Assembly (NCBI GenBank): GCA_903911435.1
Contig: CAIWDF010000278.1
Location: 1-32,976, forward strand
DNA: 32,976 nt
Reading direction: 5' to 3'
Origin: an uncultured Bacteroidota bacterium
GTDB taxonomy: Bacteria; Bacteroidota; Bacteroidia; 2-12-FULL-35-15
Shown here: positions 16,801 through 24,969 of the stretch, in pieces
Numbering within the stretch: the stretch's first letter is position 1
How the letters are laid out: every line of letters begins with the position of its first letter
Made by a program: the position numbers and the translations under genes
Notes under the pieces: model-generated
What the model saw: the letters and a program-made list of their open reading frames with translations, nothing else
The model's database searches: none
What the model was told of the DNA's origin: nothing

Positions 16801-17808
16801 TTATTTTGTTTCTAATACTTTAAAAAGTTCATCTAACTTAGGAGTCAATATAATTTCAGTTCTCCTGTTTTTCTTTCTTGCTTCAGCTGTTTTAGCTGGG
16901 TCGATAGGGAAGTACTCGGCACATCCAGCAGCAGTTAATTTCTTTGGGTCGATGCCCGAATTCTTAGTCATTATCTTTACTATTGAAGTAGCTCGCAACA
17001 CTGATAAATCCCAATTGTCTTTTATTTCCAATTTGCCCGACATGGGTACATCATCCGTATGCCCTTCAATCAACACATTGATGTCTTTATTTTGTTCCAA
17101 TACCTTCGCCACCTTTACCAAAGCCTCTTGTCCTTTGTCTTCCACCTTTATGCTGCCCGAAGCAAACAATAAACTCTCCTCCATCGACACGTATACTTTA
17201 CCATTCTTTTGTGTCACAGTAAGTCCTTTCCCTTCGAAATTATACAAAGCTTCCGAAAGTTTTTTCTTCAATTCATTGGTAGCATCATCTTTTCTTTTGA
17301 GTATGTTTTCGAGTTCGGCCACACGAGCTTCACGTTTTTTCAATTCTTCACTCAAAGCATCCAATTGTGTTTTCTGATTGTTGAGTTGAGCCTCGAGTAG
17401 TTTAAGGTCATCTTGCTTTTTCAAAAGTTGTTCTTGAGTAGTTTGCAATTCAGTAGATATTTTTTTGGTGTCTTTCAAATTGCCCTCTAACAAACGATTG
17501 TATTTATCCAACAACTGATCATTTATTTGATTGAGTTTATCATATTTCGAACTAGTGGTCCGATAACTCACGCCAAGCATGGCAGTATCTTTTTTCAAGT
17601 TCATCAAGTCACGCTGATTTTCGGCAAGTTGTTTGTTCGCTTCAGCTAATTTCGAATCACAGTCTTGAGCAGTTGTTTTTAAGGTTGCCAATTCGGCCTC
17701 GCAACTCTTACGTTTTTCTTGTTCGTTTTCCAAAAGCTTTTGAGGAACACAAGATGTTAGCGCCAATGTGATGAATAAGGCGGATAGCGGAAAGGTTTTC
17801 TTTTTCAT
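16801..17808 (-). CDS. OmpA-family peptidoglycan-binding lipoprotein with coiled coil
   Basis: A 335-residue predicted lipoprotein: signal sequence then lipobox LTSC. A long heptad-rich coiled coil follows (about 28-190: rich in Lys, Glu, Leu and Gln). The C-terminal OmpA/MotB domain (about 210-328) has LLFASGSIKVEDKGQEAL, VLIEGHTDDVP, the DWDLS-like segment DNWDLSVLRATSIV and NRRTEIIL, carrying the Asp and Arg normally binding diaminopimelate. It likely links the outer membrane to peptidoglycan over a long spacer. It lies about 144 bp upstream of the MORN gene in the same direction and may be loosely linked with it. Function is confident by family, but its particular role is not. Confidence 0.9.
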   Translation of the reverse strand: MKKKTFPLSALFITLALTSCVPQKLLENEQEKRKSCEAELATLKTTAQDCDSKLAEANKQLAENQRDLMNLKKDTAMLGVSYRTTSSKYDKLNQINDQLLDKYNRLLEGNLKDTKKISTELQTTQEQLLKKQDDLKLLEAQLNNQKTQLDALSEELKKREARVAELENILKRKDDATNELKKKLSEALYNFEGKGLTVTQKNGKVYVSMEESLLFASGSIKVEDKGQEALVKVAKVLEQNKDINVLIEGHTDDVPMSGKLEIKDNWDLSVLRATSIVKIMTKNSGIDPKKLTAAGCAEYFPIDPAKTAEARKKNRRTEIILTPKLDELFKVLETK

Positions 17809-18001
17809 TTAATTCTGATTTTTGTAAAATTTATACACTACAAAATTAACCTTAAAGCATGAAGTTAATCTACCCCAAACCTAGAGTTTATAAACATCAA
17901 AAAGTGCTGATACAATGGGCTTTTGTTAATAACTGTGGGGCTTTATTCATCAAACTTGATACTCCTTTAGCTTTCTGTCCAAATAATATTTATTAATACA
18001 T

Positions 18002-18009
18002 TACCTTTG
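18002..18009 (+). promoter_or_regulatory. -7 promoter element (TACCTTTG) for S41 protease gene
   Basis: A perfect TAnnTTTG 35 bp upstream of ATG 18045. No TTTG at the usual -33 spacing is apparent. Confidence 0.5.
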
Positions 18010-18044
18010 ACCACTTTTAAAATCTAAATTGAACATCCAATAAT

Positions 18045-19646
18045 ATGAATCGACCAAAGTTTTATGTTTATCTCCCTATTGTATTTGCTTTGCTTTTAAT
18101 ACTTGGCATTTTTATAGGCAGCACATTTCATCTCAACCGAAAGGAAGGAAGCATTGATGCCGAAGCAGTAGGTGGTTCGAGTAAAATAGATGAGATATTA
18201 AAATTTGTTGCCGAACAATATGTAGATACAATAAAACCTAACAAGCTAATGGATAAAACCATTGTATCCTTGCTTCAAAATCTCGACCCCCATTCAGCAT
18301 ACATCAGTGCTGATGAACTAGCTGAAACAAATGCTCCATTGCAAGGCAATTTCGAAGGAATAGGTATTGAGTTCAATATTGTAAACGATACAGTATGTGT
18401 AGTAGCGGCCATTCCGGGTGGGCCTTCCGAAAAAGTAGGTGTGAAAGCTGGCGATAAAATTGTTCTAGTTGATGGAAAAAAAGTGGCTGGAATAAAAATA
18501 AAAAATAAAGATGTGATGACTAAACTCAAGGGTAAAGGAGGAACCAAAGTAAAGGTGAGTATGCTTCGTAGAGGCAAGTCGCAATTGCTTAATTTTACCA
18601 TTACCCGTGGCATCATTCCGATATATAGTATCGATGCATCGTACATGGTGAATCCAAAAACAGGATACATAAAAATAGCTCGTTTTGCAGAAAGCACCTT
18701 TAAAGAATACACCGAAGCTTTCAAAAAACTTCAATCAAAAGGAATGCAACAATTGATAATTGATTTGCGCGGAAATGGCGGTGGTTACTTGAATACAGCT
18801 GTTAGTTTGGCCGATGAGTTTTTGAGCGATGGAAAAGAAATAGTGTATACCTTAGGTAGAGCACGTCCTCGCAAAGATTATAAAGCCACTTCGGCAGGCG
18901 ATTTCGAAAATGGCAAACTCATTGTATTGATTGATGATGGTTCTGCTTCGGCTAGCGAAATTCTTTCGGGAGCTTTGCAAGATAATGATAGAGCTACCAT
19001 AGTTGGAAGACGTTCGTTTGGTAAAGGTCTGGTTCAAGAACAAAGTGAATTTTCTGATGGTTCAGCCATCCGACTTACTATCGCAAGGTATTATACACCT
19101 ACCGGAAGATGTATTCAGAAATCATATGCAAAAGGTTTGGATGCTTATTACGAAGAAGAATACAAACGTTATTCTTCAGGTGAGCTCGAACATGCAGATA
19201 GCATGAAGGTTACAGATACCATAAAATACCGAACACCTGGAGGTAAAATAGTACATGGTGGTGGTGGTATCACCCCTGATGTATTTGTGCCACTCGACAC
19301 TGCAGGCAATTCGCATTATCTAGGCGAAGTATTGTACTCAGGCATACTCAACGATTTCTCTTTTGATTATGCTGATAAAAACCGTGCAAAGCTAAGCGCA
19401 TATGCTTCGCCTGCTCAGTATAGTTCTTCTTTTGAAGTAAGTGATGAATTACTAAATGAGTTTATTGAATATGCTACTAAGAATAAAATCAAACGAAACG
19501 AGCAACAAATAAAAACATCTAAAGCAATACTTAAAAACGAAATTAAAGCCTTGATAGCTCGTACCATTTGGAATAACGATGGTTATTATCCTATCTTACA
19601 AGAGCAAGATAATGTGCTGAAAAAAGCCATAGAGCTTTTGAAATAG
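18045..19646 (+). CDS. S41 family C-terminal processing protease
   Basis: A 533-residue envelope protease of the Ctp/Prc class. An N-terminal membrane anchor or uncleaved signal (about 7-25) is followed by the S41 N-terminal region, a PDZ domain (about 98-185, with GNFEGIGIEF and IPGGPSEKVGVKAGDKIV), then the catalytic core. Catalytic Ser302 (GSASASEIL) and Lys327 (RRSFGKGLVQ) are 25 apart, as in Prc and CtpA. It should degrade or trim periplasmic proteins from their C-termini. An additional C-terminal helical region follows the core. The ATG has a -7 element 35 bp upstream. It converges with the ATL gene with a 13-bp gap. Confidence 0.94.
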   Translation: MNRPKFYVYLPIVFALLLILGIFIGSTFHLNRKEGSIDAEAVGGSSKIDEILKFVAEQYVDTIKPNKLMDKTIVSLLQNLDPHSAYISADELAETNAPLQGNFEGIGIEFNIVNDTVCVVAAIPGGPSEKVGVKAGDKIVLVDGKKVAGIKIKNKDVMTKLKGKGGTKVKVSMLRRGKSQLLNFTITRGIIPIYSIDASYMVNPKTGYIKIARFAESTFKEYTEAFKKLQSKGMQQLIIDLRGNGGGYLNTAVSLADEFLSDGKEIVYTLGRARPRKDYKATSAGDFENGKLIVLIDDGSASASEILSGALQDNDRATIVGRRSFGKGLVQEQSEFSDGSAIRLTIARYYTPTGRCIQKSYAKGLDAYYEEEYKRYSSGELEHADSMKVTDTIKYRTPGGKIVHGGGGITPDVFVPLDTAGNSHYLGEVLYSGILNDFSFDYADKNRAKLSAYASPAQYSSSFEVSDELLNEFIEYATKNKIKRNEQQIKTSKAILKNEIKALIARTIWNNDGYYPILQEQDNVLKKAIELLK

Positions 19647-19659
19647 AGAAGAGAGCAGG

Positions 19660-20001
19660 TTAGGTTAAGGACAGTTCTTTCGATGGATCCCAAAAATGTT
19701 TGTCGAAATCCAACACCATATCGTTCTTTACTTTTACACCTTCCTTCTCCAGTAGCTCTTGCATTTGAAAAGGGTTGGTAAAGTGGTGTTTCCCGGTCAA
19801 CATTCCTATTCTATTCACCACACGATGAGCCGGTACTTTTTTCTTTTGAGCATGTGATGCATTCATTGCCCATCCCACCATTCGAGACGAACGAACTGCG
19901 CCTAAGTAGTTGGCAATAGCACCATAGCTTGTAACTCGTCCCTTCGGAATAAGACGAACTACATCAAATACATCTTGAAAAAAGTCATTATGCTTTTCCA
20001 T
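19660..20001 (-). CDS. Alkyltransferase-like protein (ATL), cysteine-free MGMT homologue
   Basis: A 113-residue protein matching the DNA-binding domain of O6-alkylguanine-DNA alkyltransferases: FDVVRLIPKGRVTSYGAIANYLG is the recognition region and GWAMNASH follows. The active-site PCHRV is here VPAHRV, with Ala58 replacing the acceptor cysteine, so it cannot repair by alkyl transfer. Known ATL proteins (with Trp or Ala there) bind alkylated guanine and pass it to nucleotide-excision repair; that role is inferred. Its ATG (complement of 19999-20001) directly abuts the stop of the SprT-like gene (20002-20004) with no gap, suggesting coupled translation. It converges with the S41 gene. Confidence 0.9.
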   Translation of the reverse strand: MEKHNDFFQDVFDVVRLIPKGRVTSYGAIANYLGAVRSSRMVGWAMNASHAQKKKVPAHRVVNRIGMLTGKHHFTNPFQMQELLEKEGVKVKNDMVLDFDKHFWDPSKELSLT

Positions 20002-20622
20002 TTATTCCACTTTGGCTACTTCTGTGATGGGGTTAAATAAATACACCTTTTGGCTTCCTACTTCTTTGCACTTAATTCGCTTTCTCACTTGTTCTCCTCT
20101 TATAAATTGGCGAGTATCGTTGTAAGTAAATTGTTTTCCAATTGGAACATCTTCAAGCAACACGAGGTCGTTTTCATTTTCGTTATACTTTTTCAAAACA
20201 CGAAGTAAATTAGTGTCGGAACAACTTGAAGCTGCAGGATTGTTCATGTATTTTCGCAAAGCAAGAATAATATCATCAGGAAATATTTCGGGATTTAGAA
20301 AACGATTCATCAATAATTTAAAATGTAGTTTCCACTCTTCACCATGAGGTTTTACGCTGTTCTTATGCTTATTGTAATTTGTGAGATGAGCTATTTCATG
20401 AACAAGAGTAATCAGAAACGCATACTTATTCATATCATAGTTTACTGTAATTAGATGATTGGTTCCTTTGGCAGGAGGCCGGTAATCGCCATACTTGGTA
20501 CTTCTACTTTTCTTTATTTTTAGTTTGAAGTCGTACACATAAATCCATTCAGCAATCGTTTCAACTGCCTTTTCAGGTATGTATTTAAACAGGATGGATT
20601 GATTGCGTTCTAATTGATTCAT
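20002..20622 (-). CDS. SprT-like zinc metallopeptidase domain protein
   Basis: A 206-residue protein with the SprT-like core. The zinc site is LVHEIAH (His75, Glu76, His79), with a third likely ligand at His93 in KPHGEEWK. This resembles Spartan and bacterial SprT-like proteins. The usual C-terminal zinc ribbon is not recognisable; that region has a different segment (RKRIKCKEVGSQKVYLFNP). Eukaryotic Spartan cleaves DNA-protein crosslinks, and the downstream ATL gene makes a DNA-damage role plausible, but that is inference for bacteria. No signal peptide, so cytoplasmic. It lies 27 bp downstream of the feoB stop region's far side, transcribed the same way. Confidence 0.85.
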   Translation of the reverse strand: MNQLERNQSILFKYIPEKAVETIAEWIYVYDFKLKIKKSRSTKYGDYRPPAKGTNHLITVNYDMNKYAFLITLVHEIAHLTNYNKHKNSVKPHGEEWKLHFKLLMNRFLNPEIFPDDIILALRKYMNNPAASSCSDTNLLRVLKKYNENENDLVLLEDVPIGKQFTYNDTRQFIRGEQVRKRIKCKEVGSQKVYLFNPITEVAKVE

Positions 20623-20649
20623 GCTATCAAATGGAAGATTGCAAACTAA

Positions 20650-22797
20650 TTATTTCAGGATGTGAAAAACTACAAAAGCAGAAACATAAGCCAAAGTACC
20701 CATGAAAAGAAATTGTATCAAAGGCCATTTCCAACTTTTTGTTTCACGATAAACCACTGCAAGCGTACTCATACATTGCATTGCAAAAGCATAGAAGATA
20801 AGCAATGAAAAACTAACAGCAAAACTAAAAGTTGGAAGATTCGTTTGTGAGTTCAGTTCAGTCATCATTTTATCTCTCACCGTTCGCGAATTGTCTTTGC
20901 TATCGGCACTATAAATTGTTGCCATAGTTCCAACAAAAACTTCGCGTGCGGCAAACGAAGTAACCAATGCAATTCCTATTTTCCAATCAAATCCGAGAGG
21001 AGCAATAGCTGGTTCAAGAGCTTTCCCAAGCATTCCTGCGTAAGAAGATTCTAACTTTTCAGCAGAGAGTTTTACATTAAGTTCAGCTGGAGAATACGTA
21101 GAGGTAAGTTCCGTAGATGTGTATTTATTTTCAATTTGCTTCATACGATCACCAGGTGCGTGTGAAGAAAGAAACCATAATATAATTGATATAGCAACAA
21201 TAATTTTACCTGCGTCAAATAAAAAAACTTTAACCTTCTCAAACATCACCCTTCCTACTGTTCGCCATTGAGGGCTTCTGTATACAGGGAGTTCCATAAT
21301 GAAATAACTTTTTTCTTTTGCCTTCAAAATAATTTTGAAAACAAAAGCAGCAGTTATGGCAGCGATAAAACCGATGAGATAAAGACCCATCAATATCAAC
21401 CCTTGATAATTGAAGAACCCTTCCGTTTTGCTAGGAGGAACTACTAAAGAAATTAATAAGGTGTAAACAGGAAGCCTTGCCGAACAACTCATTAATGGAG
21501 TAACCATAATAGTTATAATTCTTTCTTTCCAACTACTTATTGTTCTTGTACTCATAATAGCAGGCACAGCACATGCTACACCACTTACCAGAGGAATTAC
21601 CGATCTTCCATTTAATCCGAATCTTCGCATCATTTTATCCATGATAAAACTTACACGAGCCATGTAACCGGTATCTTCAAGTATAGCTATGAAAGCAAAC
21701 AGCAACGCAATCTGAGGTATAAAAACAACCACTCCACTTAGCCCAGCCAAAATTCCATTCACCACCAAATTGGTAACTTCTCCTGCTGGCAAGATGCTAG
21801 TGGTCCATTGGCTGACAAATACAAAAAGACTTTCAATCCATTCCATTGGGAACTTAGCAAGGAAAAAGATGGTTTGGAAAATGAAGAAAAGGATAACTAG
21901 AAAAATAGCATAACCATATATGCGATGAGTTAACAATCCATCAAGTTTATGAGTAAACGATTCTGTTTTAATCGCAGTCTTGTGTGTCACACATTCTTCA
22001 GCAATCCGATTAATAACCTTGTAGCGTTCTACGCTTTCATGCGTTTGAAGTTTATTGATATCTAATTTTGATGATTTAATAATCGCTTCGAATTTTGCTT
22101 TCTTCTCAGGCTTATTATCAAAATAGTGAATCTCTTGAACATTGCTGATGGATTGGAAAGCAGCAAAGTCACTATTCAAATGAATCATCGAACGTATCTT
22201 ATCTATTACGTCTCCTGCGATTTTCCTCAAATCAATAAACTCGTATTGTGGCACAGGCAAAGGTTGAAGCAAGGCTTCTTTGATTTCTTCAATTCCTTCT
22301 TTCCTCCGAGCACTCACTGCAATCACTTTCACGCCCAATCGTTCTGAAAGTCGCACACAATCGATTACATCCCCTTCCTTTTCAACAAGGTCAATCATGT
22401 TCAATGCAAAAATTACCGGAATCTTAAGATCTAAAATTTGAGAAACAAGAAATAAATTTCTTTTCAAATTACTGGCATCCGCAACAATGACAGTAATATC
22501 TGGATGGTCTTCATTGTTTGGGTTACAAAGCACTTCAAATGTAACACTCTCATCCAACGATTTTGGATATAAGCTATAAGTTCCAGGTAAATCAACAAAT
22601 TCTCCAGTAACGGTAGGACTTAGTTTAACGATTCCTGACTTTTTATCAACCGTAACACCAGGGAAATTTCCTGTTTTTTGATGTAGTCCCGTAAGCGCAT
22701 TAAATAATGTTGATTTTCCACTATTGGGATTTCCAACGAGTGCAATTTTTAATGATGAATGTTCAGAAAAGTTTACGAATGATTGATTCGATTCCAC
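20650..22797 (-). CDS. feoB: Ferrous iron transport protein B
   Basis: A 715-residue inner-membrane Fe2+ transporter. The N-terminal GTPase domain has G1 GNPNSGKS (22-29), G2 in GNFPGVTV, G3 DLPG (69-72) and G4 NMID (133-136), with ISVSARRKEG-like G5 near 157-164. A helical spacer follows, then the membrane domain with two Gate repeats (LSGVVVFIPQIALLFAFIAILEDTGYMAR and the later IGIALVTSFAAREVFVGTMATIYS). Length matches single-chain FeoB. It follows feoA by 12 bp, so the two form an operon. No feoC is present; the SprT-like gene follows 27 bp on and could be read through. Confidence 0.97.
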   Translation of the reverse strand: MESNQSFVNFSEHSSLKIALVGNPNSGKSTLFNALTGLHQKTGNFPGVTVDKKSGIVKLSPTVTGEFVDLPGTYSLYPKSLDESVTFEVLCNPNNEDHPDITVIVADASNLKRNLFLVSQILDLKIPVIFALNMIDLVEKEGDVIDCVRLSERLGVKVIAVSARRKEGIEEIKEALLQPLPVPQYEFIDLRKIAGDVIDKIRSMIHLNSDFAAFQSISNVQEIHYFDNKPEKKAKFEAIIKSSKLDINKLQTHESVERYKVINRIAEECVTHKTAIKTESFTHKLDGLLTHRIYGYAIFLVILFFIFQTIFFLAKFPMEWIESLFVFVSQWTTSILPAGEVTNLVVNGILAGLSGVVVFIPQIALLFAFIAILEDTGYMARVSFIMDKMMRRFGLNGRSVIPLVSGVACAVPAIMSTRTISSWKERIITIMVTPLMSCSARLPVYTLLISLVVPPSKTEGFFNYQGLILMGLYLIGFIAAITAAFVFKIILKAKEKSYFIMELPVYRSPQWRTVGRVMFEKVKVFLFDAGKIIVAISIILWFLSSHAPGDRMKQIENKYTSTELTSTYSPAELNVKLSAEKLESSYAGMLGKALEPAIAPLGFDWKIGIALVTSFAAREVFVGTMATIYSADSKDNSRTVRDKMMTELNSQTNLPTFSFAVSFSLLIFYAFAMQCMSTLAVVYRETKSWKWPLIQFLFMGTLAYVSAFVVFHILK

Positions 22798-22809
22798 TCA
22801 GGAAGAAAA

Positions 22810-23061
22810 TTAATTTTTATTAATCAAAGAAACCATCACGGTAGACGCTTCTTCTTTTCGTAAACTTAATAGGTAACCAGAAATATTGATGGCTATTGGA
22901 TCGCCCATTGGAGCAATACGGTCAAGGGTAACAATTTCACCAGGAGTACAACCCATCTCTAGAAGTTTCAACGACATTTCCTTATCTGTAAACGAATCGA
23001 TGATAGCGCTTTGACCAATTTCTAATTGAGATAACTTTTTCAAGATTTTTTTTTGTTTCAT
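22810..23061 (-). CDS. feoA: Ferrous iron transport protein A
   Basis: An 83-residue cytosolic SH3-like protein that supports FeoB. The conserved GCTPGEIVTLDRIAPMGDPIAINISGYLLSLRKEEA motif region is intact, here split: GEIVTLDRIAPMGDPI then SGYLLSLRK. It heads the feoAB operon. A TACTTTTG element (complement of 23070-23077) lies eight bases before its ATG, with an inverted repeat just upstream that may be an operator. Confidence 0.93.
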   Translation of the reverse strand: MKQKKILKKLSQLEIGQSAIIDSFTDKEMSLKLLEMGCTPGEIVTLDRIAPMGDPIAINISGYLLSLRKEEASTVMVSLINKN

Positions 23062-23069
23062 TAATTGTA

Positions 23070-23077
23070 CAAAAGTA
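23070..23077 (-). promoter_or_regulatory. -7 promoter element (TACTTTTG) for feoAB
   Basis: A perfect minus-strand TAnnTTTG eight bases before the feoA ATG. It lies within the small inverted repeat GTACaaaaGTAC (23068-23077). Confidence 0.6.
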
Positions 23078-23081
23078 CGTC

Positions 23082-23104
23082 TTATTTAGACAGCTTTTAA
23101 ATAA
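23082..23104. promoter_or_regulatory. Inverted repeat TTATTTA-N9-TAAATAA upstream of feoAB
   Basis: Arms at 23082-23088 and 23098-23104 are perfect complements and lie where a repressor would contact the -33 region of the feoAB promoter. A Fur-like or other iron regulator is plausible because of the target genes, but the arms are AT-only and could be chance. Confidence 0.35.
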
Positions 23105-23158
23105 TTTACCCCTCAAAAATGATATATTTAATTCTATAAATCAAATGGGCAGGTTGGT

Positions 23159-23317
23159 TTATACTTTATGCTTGGTTTGTAGGCTATTATTATCAACCTT
23201 ACTCCATTTTGGGCAAGTATTACACTTTTCTTTTTTATGTGTTGCACAGCTAAACATTATGACCGTAATCAAAAATGCGGTTGCAAATTTTAGTATCTGT
23301 TTTGAATTGTTTTTCAT
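23159..23317 (-). CDS. Small predicted lipoprotein with CxxC pair
   Basis: A 52-residue predicted lipoprotein: MKNNSKQILKFATAFLITVI then lipobox MFSC, leaving a mature peptide of about 29 residues with KKEKCNTCPKWS. The CxxC pair could bind metal or be redox-active; this is inference. ATG 23317 is preferred over upstream starts (23359) because it gives a normal signal peptide and because TATCTTTG (complement of 23337-23344), a -7 element, lies 19 bp upstream. It is upstream of feoAB on the same strand, but feoA has its own promoter. Family not recognised. Confidence 0.68.
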   Translation of the reverse strand: MKNNSKQILKFATAFLITVIMFSCATHKKEKCNTCPKWSKVDNNSLQTKHKV

Positions 23318-23336
23318 AACCATAATTAATGGACGA

Positions 23337-23344
23337 CAAAGATA
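23337..23344 (-). promoter_or_regulatory. -7 promoter element (TATCTTTG) for the CxxC lipoprotein
   Basis: A perfect minus-strand TAnnTTTG, 19 bp upstream of ATG 23317. It supports this small gene being real and fixes its start. Confidence 0.52.
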
Positions 23345-23408
23345 TGAAAAACAAAACACCTATTTTCTAATCAATTATTCTTATTTTTAACCAAATTTTT
23401 AGAGGTCA

Positions 23409-24149
23409 ATGAACATCTTATTTCACTTCGGTCGCTATTTTATTCTTGTTAAAAGGGCATTTGCTAAACCGGAAAAAGTCTCAATATACATCGATCGTAT
23501 TTTCGAAGAGATGAATATTCTTGGTGTTGGTTCCCTTGGAATTGTAGCTATTATCTCAGTATTTATGGGAGCCGTAATTACAATTCAGTCAGCTTTCAAT
23601 TTCGAAAACCCTTTGGTTCCACTCTATGCAGTTGGTGTTACCGTTCGCGACTCAATGATTTTAGAATTTTCTCCAGCTATAGTAAGTTTAATCTTGGCAG
23701 GCAAAGTAGGTTCAAGCATTGCTTCTGAAATTGGAACAATGCGTGTAACAGAACAAATAGACGCTTTAGAAATTATGGGTATTAATTCTTCAGGATATTT
23801 AATATTTCCTAAGATTGTTGCGTCAGTATTGTTCAATCCTATTTTAATTATTTTCTCGATGTTTCTTGGAGTACTCGGAGGCTTCATCTTTGGAGTGATG
23901 GCAGGAGTGGTTACAAATTATGAATATATATATGGAATTACTCATGATTTCAGACCTTACAATGTGGTGTATGCTTTAATTAAATCTGGAGTATTTGCTT
24001 TTATCATAGCATCTGTGCCTGCTTATCATGGATACTATACCAAAGGAGGAGCATTGGAAGTCGGCCGATCCAGTACAAAAGGTGTGGTGTATAGTAGTGT
24101 GCTTATACTTGCTTTCGACTTAATATTAACTCAACTTCTTTTATATTGA
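23409..24149 (+). CDS. MlaE-family ABC transporter permease
   Basis: A 246-residue inner-membrane permease of the MlaE/YrbE family, which moves phospholipids between inner and outer membranes with MCE proteins. The family hallmark LILAGKVGSSIASEIGTMRVTEQIDALEIMGIN is intact (here seen from about residue 95), with an N-terminal amphipathic region and about five hydrophobic helices. Its TGA stop (24147-24149) overlaps the TTG start of the ATPase gene, so translation is probably coupled. No MCE (MlaD-like) gene follows, although one is usual; it must be elsewhere if this system is complete. Confidence 0.93.
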   Translation: MNILFHFGRYFILVKRAFAKPEKVSIYIDRIFEEMNILGVGSLGIVAIISVFMGAVITIQSAFNFENPLVPLYAVGVTVRDSMILEFSPAIVSLILAGKVGSSIASEIGTMRVTEQIDALEIMGINSSGYLIFPKIVASVLFNPILIIFSMFLGVLGGFIFGVMAGVVTNYEYIYGITHDFRPYNVVYALIKSGVFAFIIASVPAYHGYYTKGGALEVGRSSTKGVVYSSVLILAFDLILTQLLLY

Positions 24150-24898
24150 TTCACATTAGAAACATATCAAAATCTTTTTCAGGAAGGAGTGTAATTCAGA
24201 ATATTTCATTTGAATTCGAATCAGGCAAAACCAATATGATTATTGGTGAAAGCGGTTCAGGTAAAACTACATTACTCAAATGCATGGTTGGATTAAACGA
24301 GATTGACAGTGGTGAAGTTTTGTTTAATGAGCGCAATTTTTATCAATTAGATTTTCATGGTAAAAAAGAAATACGAAAAGAAATTGGCATGCTTTTTCAA
24401 GGTGGTGCGCTTTTCGATTCCAAAACAGTAGAGGAGAATGTTGTCTTCCCAATCTCCATGTTCACTGACCTTAGTGAAGCCGAAAAAAGGGATAGAGCAA
24501 ATTTTTGTTTACAAAGAGTGAATCTTGAAAATGCTAATAACTTATATCCATCCGAATTAAGTGGAGGTATGAAAAAGAGAGTAGCGATTGCAAGAGCTAT
24601 TGCTGTTCAACCTAAGTATCTGTTCTGCGATGAACCAAACTCTGGACTAGACCCAAAAACATCTATCGTGATTGATAATTTGATTAAGGAGATTACGGAA
24701 GAATACAATATTACTACCATAGTTATTACACACGATATGAACTCAGTGATCGAAATTGGCGATAATATTATGTTTATTTACAAAGGAGAGAAATGGTGGG
24801 AAGGTAGTAAACAAGAGATTCTTAAAACCGACAATAAAGAAGTTTGTGATTTTGTATACGCTACCAAATTTATGAAAGACCTCAAAACAAAATTTTAA
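24146..24898 (+). CDS. MlaF-type ABC transporter ATP-binding protein
   Basis: A 250-residue ATPase partner of the preceding permease. The Walker A GESGSGKTT, Q-loop MLFQGGALFDS, signature LSGGMKKRVAIARAI, Walker B YLFCDEPNSGLDP and H-loop ITHDM are all intact; GGALFDS and LSGGMKKR are typical of MlaF and other MCE-system ATPases. The start is TTG at 24146, sharing TTGA with the permease stop. A strong terminator follows within 20 bp, which closes the two-gene unit. Confidence 0.94.
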   Translation: MIHIRNISKSFSGRSVIQNISFEFESGKTNMIIGESGSGKTTLLKCMVGLNEIDSGEVLFNERNFYQLDFHGKKEIRKEIGMLFQGGALFDSKTVEENVVFPISMFTDLSEAEKRDRANFCLQRVNLENANNLYPSELSGGMKKRVAIARAIAVQPKYLFCDEPNSGLDPKTSIVIDNLIKEITEEYNITTIVITHDMNSVIEIGDNIMFIYKGEKWWEGSKQEILKTDNKEVCDFVYATKFMKDLKTKF

Positions 24899-24914
24899 CG
24901 AAAGTTCGTTAAAC

Positions 24915-24952
24915 AAAAAAGCTTCTGGAATTTTCCAGAAGCTTTTTTGTTT
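24915..24952. terminator. Bidirectional terminator after the MlaF gene
   Basis: A perfect inverted repeat, AAAAAAGCTTCTGGAA (24915-24930) / TTCCAGAAGCTTTTTT (24933-24948). The GC-containing stem and flanking A/T runs act in both directions, for the ATPase gene and the T9SS gene. Confidence 0.92.
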
Positions 24953-24969
24953 TATGATACAACTGAATT

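Noticed and set aside
16604-17377. 257-codon plus-strand frame opposite the OmpA gene
   Set aside because: It is antisense to a clear OmpA-family lipoprotein and is Ser/Phe-rich, the usual shadow of a Lys/Glu-rich coiled coil.
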